This document shows, one piece after another, positions 43,999-52,157 of a stretch of 64,000 nt of DNA. The stretch is from Pseudarthrobacter psychrotolerans. Its GTDB lineage: Bacteria > Actinomycetota > Actinomycetes > Actinomycetales > Micrococcaceae. The position numbers and the translations under genes are program-made. The notes beneath the pieces are model-generated. The model was not told where the DNA came from and ran no database searches. It was given only the letters and a program-made list of their open reading frames with translations. The stretch's first letter is position 1. The number at the start of each line of letters is the position of its first letter. The stretch is taken from contig NZ_CP047898.1 of the NCBI RefSeq assembly GCF_009911795.1, positions 3,534,001 to 3,598,000 on the forward strand. Reading direction: 5' to 3'.

Positions 43999-45768
43999 CT
44001 AGGACCGGCCAGCGATCGAGAGGAAGGCCTGCCGGAGCTCGTCATCCGGAGAGTCCCCTGCCTTGTCAGCCCGGAACGCAATGAACTTATCCGGCCGGAC
44101 CAAAATGGCTCCGGCGGCTGTGTGGCCGCGGTCCCGGATCCACGCACAACGGGGATCGAGGTAGTCCCCGCTGGAGTGCCCCACCGTGAAGGCATTCAGA
44201 GCAAGGCCCTCCTCTGAGGCGATGCGGCGGGCCGCCTCGACCCACTCCCGGCCCTCTTCGCCCGCGATGAGGATGTATTCGCCGGAGCCACCAAGGTCCT
44301 GGACCGCGGAGCGGTTGCCGCGATGGTCTTCCAGCCAGGCATGCGGCAGCGGAGAGCCCGGACGCGTCGATGGCTGGTAGATCCGGATTTCCTCGATCGG
44401 TTCCGGTTCCTGGCTGCCGTCGGGCACAATGGCAGCCGAATCGTAGCGGAATCCGACCTCAACGTTGTGTTCCCGGAACTCCATCGACTGCGCGGCAATC
44501 ACCGCGCTCAACACGGCGCGGAAGCCGTCGTCGGCGGCGTCCTCGCTCCAGACCCGCCGCAAGGAGGCCAGGTTGTCCTCGGTGCTGTTGGCCGGGCTGA
44601 CACCGAGGGCCTCCCCGATGGCCATGTGGTTCATGGCGTTCTCCGTGGACCGGCGGACATTGGTGGCGGCCACCGGCTGCCGCTCGGCCTGGTAGGTCTC
44701 CAGTAGCCCGGGCGAGGCCTGCCCGCGCAGGACCGCGGCGGTCTTCCAACACAGGTTGTAGGCATCCTGAATGGCGGTATTCAGGCCCAGTCCGCCCGTG
44801 GGACCATGGCGGTGCGCTGCGTCCCCGAGCAGGAACACCCGGCCCTCCTGGAAACGCTCGGCGACCAAGGCCTCAAAGGTCCAGCGACTGATCTTGTTGA
44901 CGGTGAGCTCAAGATCAGGCAGGCCGAGCGCGTTCTTCATGTTCGCGATCAGGGCCTCATCGTCGGCCACCCTCTTGTCGTCGAAGGCGTAGTTCTCGTG
45001 GAAGACCCATTCCTGCGAGTCAGGTCCCCAGTTGTCGGGTCCCATCGCCACAAGGAGGGTCAGCAGGCCGGTGTGGGCAGGCCACATCCAGTTGATCAGG
45101 ACACTGGGATCCTTGAGGTACTTACTGAGGTCCGCCGTGAAATGCACCGAGACGGTGTAAAGGATGTTGCGCTGGCCAAGGAGTTCTATGCCCGCGTCGG
45201 CACCGACTTTCCGCCCGCCGTCGCACCCGTAGAGGTACTGGCTACGGACCGTATACGTCTCACCGGTGTCCTTGTTGAGGACGGTGGAGGTAACGCCGTC
45301 GTCGTCCTGGGTGAAGGACAGCAGCTCGTGGTTGAACCGGGTCGCGTCCTGGTTCTTCCGCTTGGCGTGCGCAAGGAGTACAGGTTCCAGGCGCAACTGG
45401 GGCAGATTGGTCATCCGGCAAGGGCTCGCGGCGATGTAATCCGGGTCCGTGTAGCCGGCTCCCCACACCTCCTGGCTGGCGATCTCCCGCCCATAGACGG
45501 GGTCATCCCCGTTCAAGCCCGCGTACCAGGCGGTCCTGGCCATCGCTTCCGGCGGGGTTCCCGCCTCGTAGATGTCCGCGGCCACGCCGAGTTTGCGGAA
45601 AATCTCCATGGAACGCTGGTTGACGACGTGCGCCTTGGGCAAGGTGGACGTTCCGGGCAGGGCACTGACCAGCAAATGCTCAATGCCCAGATCGGACAGG
45701 AGCATCGAAGCCGTAAGTCCGGCCCCTCCTCCACCGACAATAAGGACGGGAACTTCGATATCTGACAC
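43999..45768 (-). CDS. FAD-dependent phenol/aromatic monooxygenase, TfdB/PheA-like
   Basis: The product is 589 residues, the length of 2,4-dichlorophenol 6-monooxygenases and phenol hydroxylases. Motifs are G-G-G-G-A-G at residues 12-17, D183-G in L-Y-G-C-D-G-G and D316 in L-L-G-D-A-A-H-R-H-G-P. The C-terminal region is thioredoxin-like. It would convert a phenolic compound to a catechol. The GTG at 45768 is preferred over the GTG four codons earlier because GGAGGA is placed correctly only for the former. It is divergent from the VOC dioxygenase gene with a shared operator between them. Confidence 0.92.
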   Translation of the reverse strand: MSDIEVPVLIVGGGGAGLTASMLLSDLGIEHLLVSALPGTSTLPKAHVVNQRSMEIFRKLGVAADIYEAGTPPEAMARTAWYAGLNGDDPVYGREIASQEVWGAGYTDPDYIAASPCRMTNLPQLRLEPVLLAHAKRKNQDATRFNHELLSFTQDDDGVTSTVLNKDTGETYTVRSQYLYGCDGGRKVGADAGIELLGQRNILYTVSVHFTADLSKYLKDPSVLINWMWPAHTGLLTLLVAMGPDNWGPDSQEWVFHENYAFDDKRVADDEALIANMKNALGLPDLELTVNKISRWTFEALVAERFQEGRVFLLGDAAHRHGPTGGLGLNTAIQDAYNLCWKTAAVLRGQASPGLLETYQAERQPVAATNVRRSTENAMNHMAIGEALGVSPANSTEDNLASLRRVWSEDAADDGFRAVLSAVIAAQSMEFREHNVEVGFRYDSAAIVPDGSQEPEPIEEIRIYQPSTRPGSPLPHAWLEDHRGNRSAVQDLGGSGEYILIAGEEGREWVEAARRIASEEGLALNAFTVGHSSGDYLDPRCAWIRDRGHTAAGAILVRPDKFIAFRADKAGDSPDDELRQAFLSIAGRS

Positions 45769-45851
45769 TGAATCCTCCACGCTGAGTAAGTGATCTCGGG
45801 CACGTTTCGTGCCACCGCCATCCTTTCCCAGTTTTAACCACTAATCAAGAG

Positions 45852-45863
45852 ATTATCGAGAAT
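45852..45863. promoter_or_regulatory. ATTNTCGANAAT operator 3 (second divergent region)
   Basis: ATTATCGAGAAT lies between the divergent TfdB-like and VOC dioxygenase genes. It is three bases upstream of the TTGACA of the dioxygenase promoter. A shorter relative, ATTCCGAGAAT, lies in that promoter's spacer (45873-45883). Confidence 0.65.
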
Positions 45864-45866
45864 TTA

Positions 45867-45895
45867 TTGACATTCCGAGAATCCTGGGTTCTGAT
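45867..45895 (+). promoter_or_regulatory. Promoter of the dioxygenase-hydrolase-ligase operon
   Basis: TTGACA (45867-45872), a 17-base spacer and TCTGAT (45890-45895) form a good sigma-70-like promoter. It is overlapped by the operator-like sequences, so repression is expected. Confidence 0.6.
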
Positions 45896-45952
45896 GGAGG
45901 CTGGAGCCGGTGCCAGAATCCCGGTCATCTGCCTTCGATGAAAGGGACAACG

Positions 45953-46666
45953 ATGTCGACCAATGAGCAGTCCAACTACCTGCGCAATCCCAAGCCGCGG
46001 CCAATCACGGCACCCAAGCTGCATCATGCAACCTTCATGACGATGGATGTGGACGCCATGGTGCACTTCTACGAACTGGTCTGCGGCCTTCAACCGGTGT
46101 ACTACTCCTCGCACGCCGCCTGGCTCACCAACGATGAAGCCAACCACCGCATCGCGCTCCTGCGCCTGCCCGGCACCAAGCCGCCGGTGGACAAGCCCCA
46201 CACCGCAGGCCTGCACCATACGGCGTTCGAGTACGCCACGTTTGACCAGTGGCTGGATAACTACGAGCGTCTCCGCGACCAGGGCATCCTCCCGGCGGTG
46301 TGCCTGGACCACGGCATGACCATGTCCATGTACTACGTGGATCCTGACGGCAACGGTATCGAAATCCAGGTGGATAACTTCGGGGACTGGGGCCTGTCCA
46401 AGGAATGGATGTGGGCAGCGCAGGAATTCTCCGAAGACCAGGTAGGCCCCCAGTTTGATCCGGAGAAGCTGGTCCAGGCCCGCAGGGACGGCCTCGACGG
46501 CGACCAGATCCACAAGAGCGCCTATGCGGGAAAGTACCGGCCGGACAATGAGAGCCCCGACATGTCCTTCCCGGACCCTTGGCCAGCCCGGATCGCGGCC
46601 AATCCGGCCCTCGCGGACGGCGTCCCCTTCCCACCCAGCGCCGACGTCGCGCCGGGAATCGACTAG
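45953..46666 (+). CDS. VOC-superfamily extradiol ring-cleavage dioxygenase
   Basis: The product is 237 residues with two vicinal-oxygen-chelate modules. The expected metal ligands are visible: a His at 24 or 25 (K-L-H-H-A-T-F), H88 (L-H-H-T-A-F-E) and E137 (G-I-E-I-Q-V). It should cleave a catechol-type ring using Fe(II) and oxygen. The ATG at 45953 has AAGGG six bases upstream. It begins an operon with a fumarylacetoacetase-like hydrolase 14 bases downstream, which would hydrolyse the ring-fission product. Confidence 0.88.
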   Translation: MSTNEQSNYLRNPKPRPITAPKLHHATFMTMDVDAMVHFYELVCGLQPVYYSSHAAWLTNDEANHRIALLRLPGTKPPVDKPHTAGLHHTAFEYATFDQWLDNYERLRDQGILPAVCLDHGMTMSMYYVDPDGNGIEIQVDNFGDWGLSKEWMWAAQEFSEDQVGPQFDPEKLVQARRDGLDGDQIHKSAYAGKYRPDNESPDMSFPDPWPARIAANPALADGVPFPPSADVAPGID

Positions 46667-46680
46667 AAGGGCTGCTGACA

Positions 46681-47526
46681 ATGCGCATCGCTAACCTCAA
46701 AGGCCGTTCAGTCCTCCTCAAGGCGGGCAAAGCCCTCGACATCGAACGGGCCAGTCACGGCGCCTTCGCTGCAGATCCCCTGTCCGTCTACCAGGACTGG
46801 GACGCATTCCGAAGCTGGGCGGACGGTGCTGACTACTCCGCCGCCGAGCCCTTCAACGAGGACCACCTTTGTGCTCCCGTTCCCAACCCGCGGCAGATCT
46901 TTGCCATCGGCCTCAACTACAAGGACCACGCCGACGAGGCCAGCCTTCCATACCCGGAGCACCTCATCGTCTTCACCAAGTTCCAGTCCTCGCTGGCCGG
47001 GCCAAATGTGACGGTGGACCTCCCCTCCGACAGCGTTGACTACGAAACCGAACTCGTCGTCGTTGTCGGCAAAGAAGGCTACAAAGTTGCCGAGGAGAAG
47101 GCCTGGGACCATGTTGCGGGGCTGAGCCTTGGCCAGGATTACAGCGAGCGTGTTGTGCAGCGCCGCGGTCCGGCCGCCCAGTTCAGCCTCGGCAAGTCGT
47201 ACCCGAACTTCGCACCGTTCGGGCCCGCCGTGGTCACCACGGATGAACTTGACGACAAGAATTCACTCCGTATTTCCGCGGTTCTTGAAGGTCCCGGGGT
47301 GGAAGGCCGATGGACAGTCCAGGACGGCAATACGCGCGACCTGATCTTTTCAGTGCCGCGGATCGTCTCGGACCTTTCCCAGGTGGTGACCCTGCAGCCG
47401 GGGGACCTCATCTTCACCGGGACGCCCGCCGGGGTGGGAATGTCGCACGGCATTTTCCTCAAGTCCGGCAACGTCCTCACCAGCACCCTTGAGGGTATTG
47501 GGTCCATCCGTAATCAGTTCGCCTAA
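46681..47526 (+). CDS. Fumarylacetoacetate hydrolase family protein
   Basis: The product is 281 residues. It has the FAH core: I-G-L-N-Y-K-D-H-A near residue 76, metal ligands E122 and E124 (D-Y-E-T-E-L) and D153 (G-Q-D-Y-S), then S-L-G-K-S-Y and G-T-P-A-G-V-G. The family cleaves C-C bonds in 1,3-diketone products or decarboxylates and hydrates dienoates. It follows the dioxygenase gene closely and precedes an acetoacetate-CoA ligase, which suggests that acetoacetate may be one product. The ATG at 46681 has GAAGGG upstream. Confidence 0.92.
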   Translation: MRIANLKGRSVLLKAGKALDIERASHGAFAADPLSVYQDWDAFRSWADGADYSAAEPFNEDHLCAPVPNPRQIFAIGLNYKDHADEASLPYPEHLIVFTKFQSSLAGPNVTVDLPSDSVDYETELVVVVGKEGYKVAEEKAWDHVAGLSLGQDYSERVVQRRGPAAQFSLGKSYPNFAPFGPAVVTTDELDDKNSLRISAVLEGPGVEGRWTVQDGNTRDLIFSVPRIVSDLSQVVTLQPGDLIFTGTPAGVGMSHGIFLKSGNVLTSTLEGIGSIRNQFA

Positions 47527-47566
47527 CGGCTTTCTGTAGTACCAGCACAATCCAGGAAGGGCAACG

Positions 47567-49591
47567 ATGCCTCCAGAAGTCCAGGCCCAGGCCGTCACCG
47601 TCCCGCCGGTGATGTGGGCTCCCAGTCCGGAACAGCGCGAGTCGACCCGGCTCTGGGACTTCATGGAGCACGTCTCCCGGGACCGGGGCATCGGCCTGTC
47701 CACGTACCGCGAGGTGTGGCAGTGGTCCGTAGACGAGCTGGGTGACTTCTGGGCCGCCGTCACCGAATACTTCCATGTGATAGGCGACGGACTCGACGGG
47801 CCGGCCCTGGCCGAGGAGCGGATGCCCCGCGCCCGTTGGTATCCGGACGGCAGGCTCAACCTGGCCGAGAACATCTTCCGTCGCAGCAACAGAGGCAAGC
47901 AGAGACGTACGACGGCGGTGCTCACCGTTGAGGAGGACGATTCCAGCCGTTCGCTCAGCTGGCAGGAATTTGAACGCCAGGTCGCGTCAATGGCCGCCGC
48001 GCTGAGGCGGCTGGGCGTGAAGCCCGGTGACCGCGTGGGCGCTGTCCTGCCCAACATCCCGGAGGCGCTGATCGGACTCCTCGCCGCCGCGAGCATCGGC
48101 GCTGTGTGGTCCATCAACTCCCCGGACCTCTCGGCCGAGGCCGGCCTGGACCGTTTACGCCAGCTCGAGCCAACGGTCTTGATCGGCGTGGACGGGTACC
48201 GGTTCAACGGCAAGGAAATTTCGAGGCTCGCTCAGCTGGCCGAGGTCGAGGCAGGGCTGCCTAGTCTTCGCCAGACAATCCTGGTCCGCTGCCTCAACCC
48301 TGGCCAGGAACCGGAGGCGGGCCGGCTTTCCTTTGACGAGCTATTGGCCGAGGACGCCGAACCGGACTACGAGCGGGTTCCGTTCGACCACCCGCTGTGG
48401 GTACTCTTTTCATCCGGCACCACCGGCGCACCGAAGGGAATCGTCCACTCCCACGGCGGCATGACCTTGGAGGCGCTGAAGGGTATCGGCCTGAATCAGG
48501 ACGCCGGGCCGGGGGATCTGTACTACGTGGCCGCCAACACCTCCTGGATGGTGTGGAACACCCTGGTCAGCTACCTCGTCACCGGAGCCTCGGTGGTCAC
48601 TTACTCCGGTTCGCCCACTCTGGCGCGCAAGGACAGGCAGTTCCAGATCCTGGCCAATACCGGCGCCACGGTGTTTGCCACCGGCGCTGCCTATCTGTCG
48701 CTGGTGGAGAAGTCCGGACTGGAACCGGGGCGGGAGTGGAACCTTACGAAACTGCGATTCATCATGTCCACGGGTTCGCCCCTTCCTGACTCGACGTGGC
48801 GTTGGGTCCACAGCCATGTCAAGGGCGACGTCCACCTCGGCTCCGACTCCGGCGGCACGGACATCTGTTCCGGGTTCATCGGTTCGAATCCGCTGGAGCC
48901 GGTCCACTTGGGCGAACTCCAGGGACCCCTGCTGGGCGTCGCGGTGGAGTCTTGGTCAGAAGCGGGGGAGCGGCTGATCGGCGGGATCGGTGAAATGGTC
49001 ATCACGCGGCCCATGCCGTCCATGCCTGTTTTCTTCTGGGGCGACCAGGACGGATCCCGCTATTTTAATTCCTACTTCGCGAAGTTCCCGGGAGTCTGGA
49101 CGCACGGTGACTGGATCACCGAGACCCCGCAGGGCTCGTTCATCGTCCATGGCCGATCTGATGCCACGCTGAACCGTGGTGGCGTTCGGCTGGGTACTGC
49201 GGACATCTACGCGGCTCTTGCCGACATCCCGGAGATCACAGATTCCCTCGTCGTCGGCGCCGAACAGCCGGACGGAGGTTACTACATGCCGCTCTTCGTG
49301 GTGCTCGCACCTGGAGCCGTCCTGGACGAGGTTTTGCAGGATCGCATCCGTTCGGCAATCCGCACCCGCTCCTCGGCCCGCCACGTGCCGGACGAAATCA
49401 TCCAGGCGCCGGCCATCCCCGTCACGCACTCCATGAAACGGGTCGAGGTGCCGATCAAGAAGCTCTTCAGCGGGCTGGCTCCCCGGGACGCAGTCAGCGT
49501 GAAGGCTCTTGCCAACCCCGAGGCGATGGACTGGTTCGTCACCCAGGCAAACAACTTTCGCGAGGCCGGCAACAGTGGGATCATTGAATAA
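47567..49591 (+). CDS. Acetoacetate-CoA ligase (acetoacetyl-CoA synthetase)
   Basis: The product is 674 residues, the characteristic length. The N-terminus begins M-W-A-P-S-P-E and the ACS-type AMP-binding P-loop is S-S-G-T-T-G-A-P-K at about 282-290. Later motifs are S-D-S-G-G-T-D, D-A-T-L-N-R-G-G-V-R-L-G and a catalytic Lys near the end (S-M-K-R-V-E-V-P-I-K-K-L). It makes acetoacetyl-CoA from acetoacetate, ATP and CoA, which the cluster thiolase could then split. AGGAAGGG precedes the ATG. Confidence 0.92.
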   Translation: MPPEVQAQAVTVPPVMWAPSPEQRESTRLWDFMEHVSRDRGIGLSTYREVWQWSVDELGDFWAAVTEYFHVIGDGLDGPALAEERMPRARWYPDGRLNLAENIFRRSNRGKQRRTTAVLTVEEDDSSRSLSWQEFERQVASMAAALRRLGVKPGDRVGAVLPNIPEALIGLLAAASIGAVWSINSPDLSAEAGLDRLRQLEPTVLIGVDGYRFNGKEISRLAQLAEVEAGLPSLRQTILVRCLNPGQEPEAGRLSFDELLAEDAEPDYERVPFDHPLWVLFSSGTTGAPKGIVHSHGGMTLEALKGIGLNQDAGPGDLYYVAANTSWMVWNTLVSYLVTGASVVTYSGSPTLARKDRQFQILANTGATVFATGAAYLSLVEKSGLEPGREWNLTKLRFIMSTGSPLPDSTWRWVHSHVKGDVHLGSDSGGTDICSGFIGSNPLEPVHLGELQGPLLGVAVESWSEAGERLIGGIGEMVITRPMPSMPVFFWGDQDGSRYFNSYFAKFPGVWTHGDWITETPQGSFIVHGRSDATLNRGGVRLGTADIYAALADIPEITDSLVVGAEQPDGGYYMPLFVVLAPGAVLDEVLQDRIRSAIRTRSSARHVPDEIIQAPAIPVTHSMKRVEVPIKKLFSGLAPRDAVSVKALANPEAMDWFVTQANNFREAGNSGIIE

Positions 49592-49628
49592 ATCAACGAC
49601 CTAGCCGGCTCGACGCCCGAAAGGCACC

Positions 49629-50114
49629 ATGACACTTCAGGTAAATGACGCCATCGAAGGCGCTGGCGAGCCGTCCACGCGGCTGGCGGAATCCACCATC
49701 AGCAACGATATGGGCTTCCTGCTGGCCAAGCTGCACGCAGCAGGGTCCTTGCTTAACAATGCCGCCCTTGCGGAGTTCGGGCTGAAGGAACGTTCCTATT
49801 CCGTGCTGGCGCTGGCGTGCGGCAATCTGGGACCGACCCAGCGGGAACTGGCGGACTTCCTCAGCCTTGACCCCAGCCAGATTGTGGCCCTCATCGACGA
49901 ACTCGAACAGCGTGGCCTGGTGGAAAGGAAACCAGGAATCGCGGATCGCCGGCAGAAAATCGTGACCGCCACTTCCGAGGGGCATCGGATCCACGCCGCT
50001 GCCCGGAAAGCAGCCCAGGGGGCGGAAGTTGCGCATTTGAGCATGCTTACAGACCAGGAGGTGGCCTCCCTCCGGGCTATCCTCCGCAAGTCCGTCTGGG
50101 GCGACCCCATCTAA
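49629..50114 (+). CDS. MarR family transcriptional regulator
   Basis: The product is 161 residues. The winged helix spans residues 55-105 (T-Q-R-E-L-A-D-F-L-S-L-D-P-S-Q-I-V-A-L-I-D-E-L then a wing with R-R-Q-K-I-V-T). It stands 37 bases after the acetoacetate-CoA ligase gene on the same strand and is probably the last gene of that operon. As MarR proteins often sense phenolic ligands, it could be a second regulator of the island. Confidence 0.9.
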   Translation: MTLQVNDAIEGAGEPSTRLAESTISNDMGFLLAKLHAAGSLLNNAALAEFGLKERSYSVLALACGNLGPTQRELADFLSLDPSQIVALIDELEQRGLVERKPGIADRRQKIVTATSEGHRIHAAARKAAQGAEVAHLSMLTDQEVASLRAILRKSVWGDPI

Positions 50115-50149
50115 ACACCTGCGCGAACGGCCACTTGAGCCCCTGCGCG

Positions 50150-50155
50150 TAGGCT
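50150..50155 (+). promoter_or_regulatory. Leaderless -10 box of the HD-domain gene
   Basis: TAGGCT is six bases before the ATG at 50162, identical in sequence and spacing to the box of gluQRS at 29217. Confidence 0.55.
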
Positions 50156-50161
50156 TAAGCC

Positions 50162-50839
50162 ATGTCGGAACCCGAATTTATTGAAGCCAAAATCCCTCAA
50201 CCGGGATTCACTGTCGAAACCGCGAAAGTCCTGGCCGAGGTGGCCCACAACCGGCAGAAGGACAAGCTCAAGCGCCCTTACCGTGACCATGTGATTGCGG
50301 TAGGTGATGCCCTGGCAGATTTCGACGACGATATCCGGATTGCCGGTTACCTGCATGACATTGCCGAGGACACTCCCATCACGCGGCAGGCGCTGCTGGA
50401 TATGGGCGTTTCCGAGCGGGCAGCGGACATCATCGAGCGGGTTACCAACCGGCTGCACGATAATCCCGATGACTATCAGGCCGGAATGCACTTCATCGCC
50501 GAGGACCACGATGCGGCACTGGTGAAGATCGCGGACAACGCCCACAATTCGCTGCCCGAACGGGTGCGGGCTCTGGCCGCGAAATGGCCGGACAAGCCGC
50601 CCGTCACCAAGTACCGGGATGCGCGTCCGGTGCTGTACGCCGCCGTCGACGTCGAGGAAGTCCGCATGATCCTTGCGCGGGTTAATCCCTGGCTGCTGGA
50701 CGAGTTGAACGACAGGCTCGACGACGAAGACGACACGGACTACGAGAATCTGACGTACGACGAGGCTCCAGTCGTCGAGCCCGACCCGGTTGTTGAGCCT
50801 GTCGATCAGGCCGACGCCACTACGGGCCAGGAGAAGTAG
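50162..50839 (+). CDS. HD-domain phosphohydrolase, SpoT-like small hydrolase
   Basis: The product is 225 residues. Metal-site motifs of the RelA/SpoT-type HD domain are visible: H-V-I-A-V-G-D-A-L near residue 42, Y-L-H-D-I-A-E-D-T near 62, and K-I-A-D-N-A-H-N near 120. The last 45 residues are acidic and repetitive (Val-Glu-Pro and Asp-rich) and probably disordered. No synthetase or TGS domain is present, so it would be a stand-alone hydrolase, perhaps of alarmones or nucleotides. It converges with ltrA and their 3' ends overlap by 20 bases. Confidence 0.82.
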   Translation: MSEPEFIEAKIPQPGFTVETAKVLAEVAHNRQKDKLKRPYRDHVIAVGDALADFDDDIRIAGYLHDIAEDTPITRQALLDMGVSERAADIIERVTNRLHDNPDDYQAGMHFIAEDHDAALVKIADNAHNSLPERVRALAAKWPDKPPVTKYRDARPVLYAAVDVEEVRMILARVNPWLLDELNDRLDDEDDTDYENLTYDEAPVVEPDPVVEPVDQADATTGQEK

Positions 50840-52082
50840 CCTCGGCTTCGAGTTTCGCCAACGCAGCGTTCACACGCTCAGCGCCGCGCCGCTCATCGAT
50901 GACAATCGAAGCCCCCAGTGCCAACACGATGACCAGCAGGCATACCGGGACCGAAACCCCGGCTGCCGCCAGGCCGATGGATCCGGCGAGGGCCACCATT
51001 ATGGCGGCGGCGACCGCCAGCACAGTCCGGTCCCGGCCCATCATGATGCTGAACAGCCAGGTCAGGGCGAGTTTGAACAGTGCCACCGGTACCGCGACGC
51101 TGGCCACAGCAACCGCACCGCTGATGTGTGCCTGGTGGTCAATATAGTAGGCGACCACGTGCAGTCCGGCCCCCGTTGCCGCAATGGCCGCGAAGATGGG
51201 GATGTGCCCGTAGCCGAAGTGGTATGACTTGTGCCGACGGAGGTGAAGGGCGCGTCCGGCGGGAAGCATGAAATAGATCCACCACATCGCGAAGGCCAGC
51301 GCCGTGCCACCGAAGCCGACGAGGGCGGCGTCGATGCTCCAGCCGTGGTTGGCGACAATGGCACGAAGGGTTTCTATCGCGCCGATCAGGCATTCTCCCA
51401 GAGCGATGATGGCGAGGAGGCCGTAGCGCTCGGCGATGTGGTGCGCGTGCCAGGGCGTCTTGGCCTTCCGTTCGGCGACGTACGGCGTGGCCATTTCAAG
51501 CACAACCAACGGCGCCGTTATGAGGAAGGTGGTGGCGACGTCGGCCTCGATGATCAGCACAGCGACCCAGCCCAGTTGCACCACAGCGAGGTACTGGGCG
51601 TAGCGGAGGCAGGTTTCACGTCGGTCCGGGTCCTGCCTGGACGCGCGCACCCACTGGGTCACGAGCGCCAGACGCATGAGCACATAGCCTCCGACGATCA
51701 CCCGGTTGTCGACGTGGTGTCCTTCGACGATGGAGTGAAACAGCGGCTCAATGCCCATCGCCAGGATCAGGACGCCAACAATCTGGACCATGGTGACCAG
51801 CCGGAATACCCAATCGTCGGTGTCGTAGGCGCTGGCGAACCACGTGAAATTGATCCACGCCCAGATCACGGCGAACATCGCGAAGGAGAATCCGAGCAGT
51901 CCGGCGCCGAAGTGGGCTTCCGCGATCTCGTGGGCGAACTGGCTGCCGGCCACACCGAAGGCAATGACAAACGTCAGGTCGAAAAAGAGTTCCAGCGGGG
52001 TGGCGGCCCGGTGCTTCTCATGCGGATCCCGGCCGCCCATGCGGGAGAAGGCATGCCGGAGGGGTTGGATGACATGGGTCAA
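50820..52082 (-). CDS. ltrA: Low temperature requirement protein A (LtrA) family membrane protein
   Basis: The product is 420 residues with about 11 membrane segments. It begins with the LtrA hallmark A-T-P-L-E-L-F-F-D-L-T-F-V near residue 28 and continues with W-A-W-I-N-F-T-W-F-A-S-A-Y-D-T-D-D. The biochemical role of the family is unknown; the name comes from a Listeria cold-growth mutant. It is a single gene here. Confidence 0.93.
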   Translation of the reverse strand: MTHVIQPLRHAFSRMGGRDPHEKHRAATPLELFFDLTFVIAFGVAGSQFAHEIAEAHFGAGLLGFSFAMFAVIWAWINFTWFASAYDTDDWVFRLVTMVQIVGVLILAMGIEPLFHSIVEGHHVDNRVIVGGYVLMRLALVTQWVRASRQDPDRRETCLRYAQYLAVVQLGWVAVLIIEADVATTFLITAPLVVLEMATPYVAERKAKTPWHAHHIAERYGLLAIIALGECLIGAIETLRAIVANHGWSIDAALVGFGGTALAFAMWWIYFMLPAGRALHLRRHKSYHFGYGHIPIFAAIAATGAGLHVVAYYIDHQAHISGAVAVASVAVPVALFKLALTWLFSIMMGRDRTVLAVAAAIMVALAGSIGLAAAGVSVPVCLLVIVLALGASIVIDERRGAERVNAALAKLEAEATSPGP

Positions 52083-52157
52083 AGATTACCGCCAGGGCCG
52101 TGGCCGGCTCCAGAGCCCTGTTGCCTTCCTTCCAGTTCGCGCCCTGGGCCGGGGAGC

